64,000 nt of DNA from NCBI RefSeq assembly GCF_010894405.1, contig NZ_JAAIYA010000005.1, positions 310,001-374,000 of the forward strand. Direction: 5' to 3'. Below, in pieces: positions 42,405 to 51,126 of this stretch; position 1 is the first letter of the stretch, and the number at the start of each line of letters is the position of its first letter. The stretch is from Pyxidicoccus caerfyrddinensis (lineage in GTDB: Bacteria > Myxococcota > Myxococcia > Myxococcales > Myxococcaceae). The notes under the pieces are model-generated. The model saw nothing but the letters and a program-made list of their open reading frames with translations. It did no database searches and was not told the DNA's origin. The position numbers and the translations under genes are program-made.

Positions 42405-44465
42405 ATGAGCTCCGCTGCTTCCAAGCCGGCGTCGCTCCTCGATGCGTCGCTCCTGAAGCCCGCGCTGCGGGACAGCCTGAAGAAGCTCCACCCGCGCGAC
42501 GTGGCCCGCAACCCCGTCATGTTCGTGGTGTGGGCCGGCAGCCTCCTCACCACGGTGCTGGTGGTGAAGGACCTGGTCGCGCCCCGCACGGACGCCGCGC
42601 CGCTGTGGTTCACCGTGTCGGTGACGCTGTGGCTGTGGTTCACCGTCCTCTTCGCCAACTTCGCGGAGGCCGTGGCGGAGGGACGTGGCAAGGCCCAGGC
42701 CGGCGCCCTGCGGAAGCTGCGCAAGGACACTCCCGCGCGGCGCCTGGTGGACGGGCGCGAGGAGCGCGTGCCCGCTCCCGAGCTGCGCAAGGGTGAACTC
42801 GTGGTGTGCGAGGCGGGTGACGTCATCCCCGGCGACGGCGAGGTGGTGGAGGGCATCGCCAGCGTGGACGAGTCCGCCGTGACGGGAGAGTCCGCCCCCG
42901 TCATCCGCGAGTCCGGTGGTGACCGCTCGGCGGTGACGGGCGGCACGAAGGTGCTGTCGGACCGCATCGTCGTGCGCATCTCCGCCAACCCGGGCGAGTC
43001 CTTCCTGGACCGGATGATTGGCCTCGTCGAGGGCGCGGCCCGGCAGAAGACGCCGAACGAGATTGCCCTCCACATCCTCCTGGTGGGCCTGACGATTGTC
43101 TTCCTGCTGGCGTGCGTGACGCTGGTGCCGCTGGCGCTCTACTCGGGCGTGCCGCTGTCGGGCACGGCGGTGGTGGCGCTGCTGGTGTGCCTCATCCCCA
43201 CGACGATTGGCGGCCTGCTGAGCGCCATCGGCATCGCGGGCATGGACCGGCTGCTGCGCAAGAACGTGCTGGCCATGAGCGGCCGCGCGGTGGAGGCGGC
43301 GGGCGACGTGGACACGCTGCTGCTGGACAAGACGGGGACGATTACGTTGGGCAACCGCATGGCCACGGAGCTGTTGCCCATGCCAGGCATCCGCATGGAG
43401 GAGCTGGCCGAGGCCGCACAGCTGGCGAGCCTGGCGGACGAAACGCCCGAGGGGCGCTCCATCGTCACGCTGGTGAAGGACACCTACAAGCTGCGGCCGC
43501 GCGAGCTGCAAGCGCATCACGCCAGCTTCGTGCCCTTCACCGCGCAGACGCGCATGAGCGGCTGCGACCTGGTGGACCCGCACCCGCGCAGCATCCGCAA
43601 GGGCGCGGTGGATGCGATGGTGAAACACGTGCAGGCGCAGGGCGGTGCGGTGCCGGCGGAGCTGGCCCACGCGGCGGGCCGCATCGGTGACGCGGGCGGC
43701 ACGCCGCTGGCGGTGGCGGACGGGGTGCGGCTGCTCGGCATCATCCACCTGAAGGACGTGGTGAAGGGCGGCATCAAGGAGCGCTTCGACCGCTTCCGCG
43801 CCATGGGCATCCGCACCGTCATGATTACGGGCGACAACCCACGCACCGCTGCGGCCATCGCGCGCGAGGCCGGCGTGGACGACTTCCTGGCGGAGGCCAC
43901 GCCGGAGGCGAAGCTCGCCCTCATCCGCACCGAGCAGGGCAAAGGCAAGCTGGTGGCGATGACGGGCGACGGCACCAACGACGCGCCCGCGTTGGCCCAG
44001 GCGGACGTGGGTGTGGCGATGAACACCGGCACCCAGGCGGCGAAGGAGGCGGGGAACATGGTGGACCTCGACTCCAACCCCACCAAGCTGCTGGAGGTGG
44101 TGGAGGTGGGCAAGCAGTTGCTGATGACTCGCGGCACGCTCACCACCTTCTCCATCGCCAATGACGTGGCGAAGTACTTCGCCATCCTCCCGGCGCTCTT
44201 CATGGGCGTGTTCCCGCAGATTGCTCCGCTCAACGTCATGGGGTTGGCGTCGCCGTTCAGCGCCATCCTGTCCGCGGTCATCTTCAACGCGCTCATCATC
44301 ATCGCGCTCATCCCCCTGGCGCTGCGCGGCGTGCGCTACCGCCCGCTGGGCGCGGCGGCGCTGCTGCGGCGCAGCCTCCTGCTCTACGGGGTGGGCGGCG
44401 TCATCGTTCCCTTCGTGGGCATCAAGGTCATCGACGTGCTGCTCGGCGTCGTGGGCCTGGTCTGA
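42405..44465 (+). CDS. kdpB: KdpB, P-type ATPase catalytic subunit
   Basis: This 686-residue P-type ATPase energises K+ uptake through KdpA. The TGES loop is in [16 protein letters not shown] (about 162). The phosphorylated Asp is Asp308 in [13 protein letters not shown], nucleotide-binding residues follow, and the hinge motif [16 protein letters not shown] lies at about 523. Six to seven membrane helices are predicted, with a helix-breaking [10 protein letters not shown] (about 262) at the ion site. ATG at 42405 lies 2 bases after the kdpA stop. All catalytic residues are present. Confidence 0.97.
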   Translation: MSSAASKPASLLDASLLKPALRDSLKKLHPRDVARNPVMFVVWAGSLLTTVLVVKDLVAPRTDAAPLWFTVSVTLWLWFTVLFANFAEAVAEGRGKAQAGALRKLRKDTPARRLVDGREERVPAPELRKGELVVCEAGDVIPGDGEVVEGIASVDESAVTGESAPVIRESGGDRSAVTGGTKVLSDRIVVRISANPGESFLDRMIGLVEGAARQKTPNEIALHILLVGLTIVFLLACVTLVPLALYSGVPLSGTAVVALLVCLIPTTIGGLLSAIGIAGMDRLLRKNVLAMSGRAVEAAGDVDTLLLDKTGTITLGNRMATELLPMPGIRMEELAEAAQLASLADETPEGRSIVTLVKDTYKLRPRELQAHHASFVPFTAQTRMSGCDLVDPHPRSIRKGAVDAMVKHVQAQGGAVPAELAHAAGRIGDAGGTPLAVADGVRLLGIIHLKDVVKGGIKERFDRFRAMGIRTVMITGDNPRTAAAIAREAGVDDFLAEATPEAKLALIRTEQGKGKLVAMTGDGTNDAPALAQADVGVAMNTGTQAAKEAGNMVDLDSNPTKLLEVVEVGKQLLMTRGTLTTFSIANDVAKYFAILPALFMGVFPQIAPLNVMGLASPFSAILSAVIFNALIIIALIPLALRGVRYRPLGAAALLRRSLLLYGVGGVIVPFVGIKVIDVLLGVVGLV

Positions 44466-44477
44466 AAGGAATCCATC

Positions 44478-45122
44478 ATGGTCTCCCACCTCGTCACCGC
44501 CCTGCGCGCCTGCGTCGTCACGCTGGTGCTCACCGGCGTGCTGTACCCGCTGGCCGTCACCGGAGCGGCGCAGCTGCTCTTCCCCGCCGAGGCCCACGGC
44601 TCGCTCGTGAAGGACGAGCAGGGCCGCGTGGTGGGCAGCGCGCTCATCGCCCAGGGCTTCACCCGCGCGGGCTACTTCCAGACGCGCCCCTCCGCCGCCG
44701 GTGCGGGTTATGACGGCGCGGCGTCCTCGGGCAGCAACCTGGGGCCCACGTCCCAGAAGCTGAAGGAGCGCGTGGCCGCCGACGCCGAGCGCCTGCGCCG
44801 GGAGAACCCGGACGCGCCGGGCCCGGTGCCGGCGGAGCTCGTCACGGCCTCGGCGTCCGGACTCGACCCGCACCTGTCCCCGGAGGCGGTGCGCTGGCAG
44901 GTGCCGCGCGTGGTCCGCGCGCGCGGCGTGGCGCCCGAGCGGGTGCTGGCCCTGCTGGACTCGCACGTGGAAGGCCGCACCCTCGGCGTGCTGGGAGAGC
45001 CGCGCGTCAACGTGTTGCTCTTGAACCTGGCGATGGACCGGCAGTTCGGCCGGCTGTCGGCGGAGCCCGAGAGTGGGGCGGCGGCTGGTGTCGGTGGAAG
45101 CCCGGCGCCGGGAAGGCAGTGA
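44478..45122 (+). CDS. kdpC: KdpC subunit of K+ ATPase
   Basis: This 214-residue protein has one N-terminal membrane helix ([22 protein letters not shown]). The soluble domain has [41 protein letters not shown] and [16 protein letters not shown], all KdpC hallmarks. It is slightly longer than the E. coli form (190) because of a Gly/Ala tail ([16 protein letters not shown]). GAAAGGAAT precedes the ATG. It acts as a catalytic chaperone that raises ATP affinity of KdpB. Confidence 0.95.
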   Translation: MVSHLVTALRACVVTLVLTGVLYPLAVTGAAQLLFPAEAHGSLVKDEQGRVVGSALIAQGFTRAGYFQTRPSAAGAGYDGAASSGSNLGPTSQKLKERVAADAERLRRENPDAPGPVPAELVTASASGLDPHLSPEAVRWQVPRVVRARGVAPERVLALLDSHVEGRTLGVLGEPRVNVLLLNLAMDRQFGRLSAEPESGAAAGVGGSPAPGRQ

Positions 45123-45125
45123 GCC

Positions 45126-45371
45126 GTGGAGCCCGGCATCCCCGCGTGTCCCCGCTGTGTCCGGTGGCGCTCGACGTGCTCGTTCGCCTTCCACGCCCTG
45201 CTGGTCGTCGGGGGCCTCGCCACGCTGTCGGCCCTGATGAGGGACCCTCCGCTCGCGGAGTCGGTGCTGCCGCTGCTCGTCTTCTGGTGCATGGGAGGAG
45301 CCGTGTGCGGCGCGGTGTTCCTCCTCGCGAGGTGCTGCCCGTGCCGGCGGAGAAAGCCGGTACGGAAGTGA
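45126..45371 (+). CDS. Small two-helix membrane protein between kdpC and kdpD
   Basis: This is an 81-residue protein starting at GTG 45126, 3 bases after the kdpC stop. The N-terminus has CPRCVRW (a CxxC), two hydrophobic helices follow (AFHALLVVGGLATLSALM and VLPLLVFWCMGGAVCGAVFLLA), and the C-terminus is CCPCRRRKPVRK. The cluster of seven Cys residues is striking. I do not recognise it; by position it should be made together with the pump and may sense or assemble it. Confidence 0.65.
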   Translation: MEPGIPACPRCVRWRSTCSFAFHALLVVGGLATLSALMRDPPLAESVLPLLVFWCMGGAVCGAVFLLARCCPCRRRKPVRK

Positions 45372-45453
45372 GCCCCGCCACGCTTCCCATGCATTCCGCC
45401 CGCCGCGCGGGCATCCTCGGCCCTGCCCGTCTCCCGAGGGCCCGAGGATGACG

Positions 45454-46617
45454 ATGACGCGGCGCACGCGCGCGGAGGACTTCCTGGAGCTGGTGGAGCG
45501 GGGTCGGCGCGGCCGGCTCAAGCTCTACATCGGCTTCGCGGCCGGCGTGGGCAAGACGTACCGCATGCTGGAGGAAGCGCACGCGCTGAAGCGCCGGGGG
45601 GTGGACGTGGTGCTCGGCTTCGTGGAGACCCATGGCCGCGCGGACACCCAGGCGCTGGTGGACGGGCTGGAGGTGGTGCCGCGCAAGCCGTACACCTACC
45701 GCGACGTCACCGTGGAGGAGATGGACCTGGACGCGGTGCTCGCGCGCAGGCCCCAGGTGGCGGTGGTGGACGAGCTGGCCCACACCAACCTCCCCGTGTG
45801 CCGCCACCGCAAGCGCTACCATGACGTGCAGGAGTTGCTGGACGCGGGCATCAACGTCATCGGCGCCTTCAACGTCCAGCACCTGGAGAGCCTCAACGAT
45901 CTGGTGGAGCGCAACACCGGCGTCACCGTGCGCGAGACGCTCCCGGACAGCTTCCTCAAGGTCGCGGACCAGGTGGTGAACCTGGACCTCGCGGTGGAGG
46001 ACCTGCACGAGCGGCTCAAGGCGGGGAAGATCTACGCGGAGGACAAGGTGCCCCGCGCGCTGGAGCGCTTCTTCACGCGGGAGAACCTGTCCACGCTGCG
46101 CGAACTGGCGCTGCGCGAGGTGGCGGAGAGCCTGGACCGGGCCACCGCCGGGCAGCCTCCACGCGCGGGGGACGAGTCCCCGCAGAAGGGCGCGGCGTGG
46201 GGCCGGGTGCTGGTGGCGCTGTCCAGCCATCCGCCGCGCGCGGCCACGCTGCTGCGGCGGGGCTCGCGCATGGCGGGCCGGCTCAACACGGACTGGTTCG
46301 TCGTCTACGTGGAGACGCCGCGCGAGGCACCGCACCTCATCGACTCGGAGGCGCAGCGACACCTGCTGGCCAACATCGAGAAGGCGAAGGAGCTGGGCGC
46401 GGAGGTGGTACGCCTGCGCTCGAAGGACCCGGTGGAGGCGATTCTCGACTTCGCGCGCTCGCATGGGGTGGGGCACATCATCGTCGGCCGCTCGCACCAG
46501 CCGTGGTGGAGGCGCCTGCTGGGCCGCGCGGCGGACGTGCGCCTCTTGCGCGAGGGCGAGGGCTTCGACATCCACGTGGTGGCCTTCGAGCCACCCCAGG
46601 AGGAGCGCCGCCCATGA
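45454..46617 (+). CDS. KdpD sensor half (KdpD domain + Usp), without kinase
   Basis: This 387-residue protein has the N-terminal KdpD domain with Walker A FAAGVGKTYRML (about 30) and Walker B VAVVDELAHTN (about 100), and HRKRYHDVQELL, GAFNVQHLESLND and VTVRETLPDSF as in KdpD. Residues about 250-375 form a universal-stress-protein domain (VLVALSSHPPRAATLLRRGS, then GVGHIIVGRSHQPWW). There are no membrane helices and no histidine kinase, so it is the cytoplasmic sensory half of KdpD encoded as a separate gene. ATG at 45454 has GAGG 6 bases upstream; ATG 45448 is too close to it. Its stop overlaps the kinase gene start by 4 bp (ATGA). Confidence 0.9.
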   Translation: MTRRTRAEDFLELVERGRRGRLKLYIGFAAGVGKTYRMLEEAHALKRRGVDVVLGFVETHGRADTQALVDGLEVVPRKPYTYRDVTVEEMDLDAVLARRPQVAVVDELAHTNLPVCRHRKRYHDVQELLDAGINVIGAFNVQHLESLNDLVERNTGVTVRETLPDSFLKVADQVVNLDLAVEDLHERLKAGKIYAEDKVPRALERFFTRENLSTLRELALREVAESLDRATAGQPPRAGDESPQKGAAWGRVLVALSSHPPRAATLLRRGSRMAGRLNTDWFVVYVETPREAPHLIDSEAQRHLLANIEKAKELGAEVVRLRSKDPVEAILDFARSHGVGHIIVGRSHQPWWRRLLGRAADVRLLREGEGFDIHVVAFEPPQEERRP

Positions 46618-48437
46618 CGCTGCGAGAGCGGTTGTTCCTGGCACAGGCGCCGCTGGCGCTCGCCCTGGTGCTGGTGGGCGTGGTGGCCGTCGCCACGCTG
46701 TCGCGCCTGGGTCGCTCGGGGCAGGAAATCCTCCAGGACAACTACCGCAGCGTGCTGGCCATGCAGCGGATGACCGAGCAGCTGGAGCGCATGGACAGCG
46801 CCGCCCTCTTCATCGTCGCGGGTGAGCGGGAGCGGGGCGTGGCGCAACAGGCTGCACAGCGCGCCCCGCTGGAGGAGGCGCTGCGGCTGCAGGAGGGCAA
46901 TGTCACCGAGTCGGGCGAGGCCGACGCCACCCGGAGGCTGCGAGAGGCGTGGCGGCGCTATGTGGCGGAGTACGACGCCCTGCTCGCGTTGCCCTCCACG
47001 GCGGCCGCGCGGGACGCGTACTTCCGTGCGCTCGAGCCGGCCTTCAGCGAGGCGAAGGCGGCGGCGGCGGCGATTCTCGCGCTGAACCAGGACGCGATGA
47101 TGGGCAAGAGCGAGGCGCTGCGGCGGCAGAGCACCCGGGTGAACACGCTGATGGTGACGGTGGTGCTGGCGGCCTTCGTGACGGGGCTGTTCGCGTCTAC
47201 CTCGCTGACGCACCGGGCGCTGCGGCCGGTGTCGGTGCTGTCGCAGGCGGTGCGGCGGCTGGGGCAGGGGGACTACGCGGCGCGCGCGGTGGTGCCGGGG
47301 CGGGACGAAATCGCGCAGCTTGGCCGGGACTTCAATGGCATGGCGGAGGCGCTCCAGCAGTACCGGCGGAGCAGCCTGGGCGAGCTGCTCCAGGCGCAGG
47401 CCGCGTCACAGGCGGCCATCGACAGCCTGCCGGACCCGGTGGTGGTGTTCGGCGCGGGGGGCGGGCTGCTCAACGTGAATCGCTCGGCGGAGGACGTGCT
47501 GCGGCTGTCGCTGGAGGAGGGCGGGGACGTGCTGGGACGCGTGGCGCCCGAGGCGCGCGAGGTGCTGGAGCGGGTGCGCGGGCACGTGCTGGGCGGCCGG
47601 GGCGCGTACCAGCCGCGCGGCTACGAGGAGGCGGTGCGGGTGCCACTGCCAGAGGGAGACAGGTGGCTGCTGCCCCGGGCCAGCCCGGTGTACGGAGAGA
47701 CGGGCGAGGTGGTGGGGGCCACGGTCATCCTCCAGGACGTGACGCGGCTGCGGCGCTTCGACGAGCTGAAGAACGACCTGGTGGCCACGGTGGCACACGA
47801 GTTCCGCACGCCGCTGACGTCGCTGCGCATGGCGGTGCACCTGGTGGCCGAGGGCGTGGTGGGGCCGGTGACGGAGAAACAGGCGGACCTGCTCTCCGCG
47901 GCGCGCGAGGACTGCGAGCGGCTGCAGGGCATCGTGGATGACCTGCTGGACTTGTCGCGCATCCAGGCGGGGCAGTTGCGGCTGGAGGTGCGCTCGGTGC
48001 CGGCGGAGGAGCTGGTGCAGGCGGCACTGGATGCGCAGCGGGCGGTGGCGGAGGAGCGTGGGGTGCGGCTGTCGCGGCGGGTGGCGCTGGACGTGGAGGC
48101 GGTGGAGGTGGACCCGGAGCGGCTGGGGCTGGTGTTGGGAAATCTCGTCGGCAACGGGGTGAAGCACACGCCCACGGGGGGCGAGGTGGAGGTGCGGGTG
48201 TCGCGCGAGGGCGGGCGGGTGCGCTTCGAGGTGCGGGACACGGGGGAGGGGATTGCGCTGGAGCAGCAGGCGCGAATCTTCGAGAAGTTCTACCGGGCCC
48301 CGGGCGCGCCCGAGGGCGGCGCCGGGCTCGGGCTGTCGATTGCGAAGGACATCGTGCAGGCCCACGGCGGAGACCTCGGCGTAGTGAGCTCTCCGGGGCA
48401 GGGGAGCACGTTCTGGTTCACGCTGCCGCAGCCGTGA
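46614..48437 (+). CDS. Membrane histidine kinase of the kdp island
   Basis: This 607-residue sensor kinase has TM1 at residues about 8-30, a periplasmic helical sensor about 30-175 (NYRSVLAMQRMTEQLERMDS), TM2 about 180-200, and a HAMP region (HRALRPVSVLSQAVRRLGQG). A PAS domain (AAIDSLPDPVVVFGAGGGLLNVNRSAE) is followed by HisKA with phosphoacceptor His395 in VAHEFRTPLTSLR, and an ATPase domain with N box LGNLVGNGVKHTP, G1 VRDTGEGI and G2 GGAGLGLSIAKDIV. It overlaps the KdpD half by 4 bp, so the two gene products likely form one sensing unit. Unlike E. coli KdpD, it carries a periplasmic four-helix-type sensor. Confidence 0.92.
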   Translation: MTLRERLFLAQAPLALALVLVGVVAVATLSRLGRSGQEILQDNYRSVLAMQRMTEQLERMDSAALFIVAGERERGVAQQAAQRAPLEEALRLQEGNVTESGEADATRRLREAWRRYVAEYDALLALPSTAAARDAYFRALEPAFSEAKAAAAAILALNQDAMMGKSEALRRQSTRVNTLMVTVVLAAFVTGLFASTSLTHRALRPVSVLSQAVRRLGQGDYAARAVVPGRDEIAQLGRDFNGMAEALQQYRRSSLGELLQAQAASQAAIDSLPDPVVVFGAGGGLLNVNRSAEDVLRLSLEEGGDVLGRVAPEAREVLERVRGHVLGGRGAYQPRGYEEAVRVPLPEGDRWLLPRASPVYGETGEVVGATVILQDVTRLRRFDELKNDLVATVAHEFRTPLTSLRMAVHLVAEGVVGPVTEKQADLLSAAREDCERLQGIVDDLLDLSRIQAGQLRLEVRSVPAEELVQAALDAQRAVAEERGVRLSRRVALDVEAVEVDPERLGLVLGNLVGNGVKHTPTGGEVEVRVSREGGRVRFEVRDTGEGIALEQQARIFEKFYRAPGAPEGGAGLGLSIAKDIVQAHGGDLGVVSSPGQGSTFWFTLPQP

Positions 48438-48448
48438 GTCGCCGGCCC

Positions 48449-48916
48449 TCAGACGTTGGCCTCTCCCTCCAGCTTGCTCATCTCCTCGCGGCGGACGGCG
48501 GAGGCGGTGCGGACGATGTCGTTGCACGACATGCCGATCTCCTTCTCCGTCACCTTCTGCCCGAACTGCGGCAGCACGTTCTTCTCCTCGTCGGCCACGT
48601 GCGACTTCACCACCTTCTCCAGCTCGCCCACCTTCGCCGCCAGCCCGCTCACGTCGTTCCGTGCGCGGAGCATGTCGGCGATGATGCTCTTCATCTCACC
48701 GTGCTCGTCCACCGAGTGCTGAATCTTTTCCTCGCCGATGACCCGGCGCGCGACCGGGTATATCCACCGCTCTTCAATGGTGGAATGCAGCGTGAGCGCC
48801 TCCGCGAGCTGGATGCACAGCTCCTTCTTGCTCGCGTCGTCCTGGGCATTGCGGAAGGCCTCGAACAGCGCGTCGACCTCGCGGTGCTGCTGAATCAACA
48901 GGTCAATGACGTCCAC
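48449..48916 (-). CDS. Hemerythrin HHE-domain protein
   Basis: This 155-residue four-helix bundle has metal-binding residues in LIQQHREVDALFEAF (His about 12), LTLHSTIEERWIYP (HxxxE at about 43), DEHGEMKSII (about 77) and KSHVADEEKNVLPQF (about 115). Such proteins bind a non-haem di-iron centre and sense or scavenge O2, NO or iron. GTG at 48916 was chosen because AAGGAG lies 7 bases upstream; the in-frame ATG at 48979 has none. The gene sits between the kdp kinase and the sigma54 regulator, both on different transcripts from it; no functional link is evident. Confidence 0.9.
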   Translation of the reverse strand: MDVIDLLIQQHREVDALFEAFRNAQDDASKKELCIQLAEALTLHSTIEERWIYPVARRVIGEEKIQHSVDEHGEMKSIIADMLRARNDVSGLAAKVGELEKVVKSHVADEEKNVLPQFGQKVTEKEIGMSCNDIVRTASAVRREEMSKLEGEANV

Positions 48917-49092
48917 GGGTGCACTCCTTGGCTGGGGTCCTGTGCCATCCAACGTCCGCACGACCGCCGGGCGTCGCAATCACTGGCACGGGCGCGCGGG
49001 GCCTCGCACGCTCCCCACCCCCGAGGCTCGGGGCTTCTCCACGGATATTCCACCGGGCGGACCACGTCCCGCCTGCCGTCGAGCCGCGGGCT

Positions 49093-50487
49093 TCACCCCT
49101 CGCCCGGCGTGCCCGCCTCGTACTTCTTCCGCTTCCGCCACAGCGTGGACGCGTCGATGCCGAGCACCCGCGCCGCCTCGTCCAGCGTGGGCGCCGAGGC
49201 CATGACGCGCAGGATGTGCTCGCGCTCCACCTCCTCCAGCGTGTGCGGCCCGCCCAGCGTCATGCCCGGACCCGCCGCCGCGGCGATGCGGTCCGGAAAC
49301 GCCTGCGGCTCCAGCACCTCCGCAGGCCAGACGATGAGCGCGCGCTCCATCGCATTGCGCAGCTCGCGCACATTGCCCGGCCACGCGTAGGCCAGCAGCA
49401 TCCTCTCCGTCGCGGGCGACAGCTCCGGCGGCGGCCGCTGCGCCGTCCGCGCGAAGAAGGCCACGAACCGGCGCGCCAGCGGCAGCAGGTCCTCCGGCCG
49501 CTCCCGCAGCGCCGGCAGCTTCACCTCGATGACGTTCAGCCGGTACAGCAGGTCCTCGCGGAAGTGTCCCGACGCCACGTCCTTCTCCAAGTCGCGGTTC
49601 GTCGCCGCCACCACCCGCACGTCCGCCTTGCGCGTACGCCCCTCGCCCAGCCGCTCGAACTGCTTGTCCTGGAGGAAGCGCAACAGCTGCGCCTGGAGCG
49701 CGGGGCTCATCTCCGCGATTTCGTCCAGGAACAGCGTGCCCCCTTCCGCCTGCTCCACGCGCCCCGGCTGGTCCTTCACCGCGCCCGTGAAGGCGCCGCG
49801 CATGTGGCCGAACAGCTCGCTGGCCAACAGCTGCTCGGACAGCGTGGGACAGTTCACCGTGACGAAGGGCCTGCGCCGCCGCGCGCTCAGTGAGTGCAGC
49901 GCCCTCGCCAGCACGCCCTTGCCCGTGCCGCTCTCGCCCCGCAGCAGCACCGCCGCGTCGGACGCCGCCGCGCGCGTCATCAGTCCTATCGCCGCGTGCA
50001 TCGCCGGAGAGGCCGTCTCCAGCGTGGCCTCCGGCACCGCCTGCGCGAGCTGACCCTCCAGGCTCTCCAGCTGTGACGACAGCTCGCGGTGCGCTCGCGC
50101 CCGGTCCAACACGTGCCGTATCTGCGCGGGGGTGAAGGGCTTGGGGAGGTAGTCGCGCGCGCCGCGCCTCACCGCCTCCACCGCCGTGTCGAACGTCGCG
50201 TACGCGGTGATGAGCACGACGTCCAGGTTGGGGGACTCGGCGAGCAGCTTCGGCAGCAGGTCCAGCCCGCTGGACGTGCCCAGCCGCAGGTCTACGAAGG
50301 CCAGGTCGGCGGGTCCCTGGGCGAGCGCCGCCAGGGCCGCCTCGGGGGTGGCGGCCTCGCGCACCTCGCAGCCGAAGCCCTCCAGGCACACGCGCAGGGT
50401 GTGGCGGATGTTGCGCTCGTCATCCACCACCAGCACCCGCATGGGGCGCTCACCCGTGACTGGCGTCACTTCCGTCCGTCCATCCAT
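49093..50487 (-). CDS. NtrC-type sigma54 response regulator, probable kdp activator
   Basis: This 464-residue protein has a receiver domain at about 16-130 (LVVDDERNIRHTL, phosphoacceptor Asp in DLAFVDLRLGTSSG, conserved Lys in DYLPKPFTP). The AAA+ sigma54-interaction domain spans about 160-390 (Walker A GESGTGKG, GAFTGA loop complete, Walker B GTLFLDEIAEM, arginine-finger region, WPGNVRELRNAMER). The Fis-type helix-turn-helix is at the C-terminus (TLDEAARVLGIDASTLWRKR). There is no KdpE (OmpR-type) in the island, so this is the likely partner of the kdp kinase. ATG 50487 or ATG 50442 (MRVLVVDDE) may be the start. Two TGCRNNNYGCA sites lie upstream. Confidence 0.93.
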   Translation of the reverse strand: MDGRTEVTPVTGERPMRVLVVDDERNIRHTLRVCLEGFGCEVREAATPEAALAALAQGPADLAFVDLRLGTSSGLDLLPKLLAESPNLDVVLITAYATFDTAVEAVRRGARDYLPKPFTPAQIRHVLDRARAHRELSSQLESLEGQLAQAVPEATLETASPAMHAAIGLMTRAAASDAAVLLRGESGTGKGVLARALHSLSARRRRPFVTVNCPTLSEQLLASELFGHMRGAFTGAVKDQPGRVEQAEGGTLFLDEIAEMSPALQAQLLRFLQDKQFERLGEGRTRKADVRVVAATNRDLEKDVASGHFREDLLYRLNVIEVKLPALRERPEDLLPLARRFVAFFARTAQRPPPELSPATERMLLAYAWPGNVRELRNAMERALIVWPAEVLEPQAFPDRIAAAAGPGMTLGGPHTLEEVEREHILRVMASAPTLDEAARVLGIDASTLWRKRKKYEAGTPGEG

Positions 50488-50571
50488 GGGTCAATCCTAG
50501 GTGCATCCCGCGCGCCCGGCCGGGCGATGTCCGGCACGAGCGGCCACCCGGGGCCCCCATCCGTCGCGCCC

Positions 50572-50582
50572 TGCACTCCGCA
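50572..50582. promoter_or_regulatory. Candidate autoregulatory site A (TGCRNNNYGCA)
   Basis: TGCACTCCGCA, 85 bases upstream of the sigma54 regulator start, in the gap shared with the divergent small membrane protein gene. Same pattern as the two sites in front of kdp. Confidence 0.45.
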
Positions 50583-50603
50583 ACCGTGGGAGCTTCCGCT
50601 TCT

Positions 50604-50614
50604 TGCAGTCTGCA
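50604..50614. promoter_or_regulatory. Candidate autoregulatory site B (TGCRNNNYGCA)
   Basis: TGCAGTCTGCA, extended to the perfect 13-base inverted repeat TTGCAGTCTGCAA (50603-50615). It is 32 bases (about three helical turns) from site A. Confidence 0.5.
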
Positions 50615-50698
50615 ACCCGAGAGTCCCGGTGACGTCTCGTGCACACCCTGCAAAGTGGTGCTGGCTTTGGTCCCCGCGTTGCAGTGAAACAGGGGGGT

Positions 50699-51091
50699 AT
50701 GCGTCTGACAGGGATGATGGCCGGTGGGCCGCCGCCGGGAGATGGTGGCGAGGACAACATCTTCACTCGCGACCGTCCGCCGTCGAGCGGCGAGAAGCGC
50801 GTCCGCCAGGGGGTGGTGCTGGCCGTGGTGCTATTGGTGCTCGGTGCGGTGTGGCTGTACCTGCAGGGCGGCGAGAACCGGGCGCTGAACGCCCTGTCTC
50901 CCGCGCAGCGAGCGGCCCTGTTCCAGGAGACGCGGGACAGCATCCGGTTGATGTGCCTGAGCGACGCGGGCGTGAAGAAGGCCTTCAAGGGCCGCTGTGC
51001 GCAGCAGTCCGACTTCCTCGCCCGCTTCCCCGAGTGCGACGAGGCGTGCAAGCAGGAGATTGCGCCCTTCCTCCCGGAGGCGACCCGGTAG
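50699..51091 (+). CDS. Small single-pass membrane protein
   Basis: This is a 130-residue protein starting at ATG 50699 behind AGGGGGG. A polar N-terminus (GGPPPGDGGEDNIFTRDRPP) is followed by one membrane helix (VVLAVVLLVLGAVWLYLQG, about 40-58) and a helical C-terminal domain with four Cys residues (MCLSDAG, GRCAQQ, FPECDEACKQE). It is not recognised. The kinase gene follows on the same strand after 35 bases, so they may be co-transcribed. Confidence 0.7.
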   Translation: MRLTGMMAGGPPPGDGGEDNIFTRDRPPSSGEKRVRQGVVLAVVLLVLGAVWLYLQGGENRALNALSPAQRAALFQETRDSIRLMCLSDAGVKKAFKGRCAQQSDFLARFPECDEACKQEIAPFLPEATR

Positions 51092-51126
51092 ACGGCCGCT
51101 CGCTGAAGACAGGCTAGAGTGGCGCC

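Noticed and set aside
42396-45521. 1041-codon minus-strand open frame
   Set aside because: Antisense to kdpB/kdpC, whose catalytic motifs are unmistakable; the product is His/Arg-rich nonsense.
50502-50517. Weak sigma54-like element on the minus strand before the sigma54 regulator
   Set aside because: Only 9 of 12 positions match and the implied transcription start would lie about 5 bases from the ATG, leaving no room for a ribosome site. It also shows that weaker matches arise easily in GC-rich DNA.
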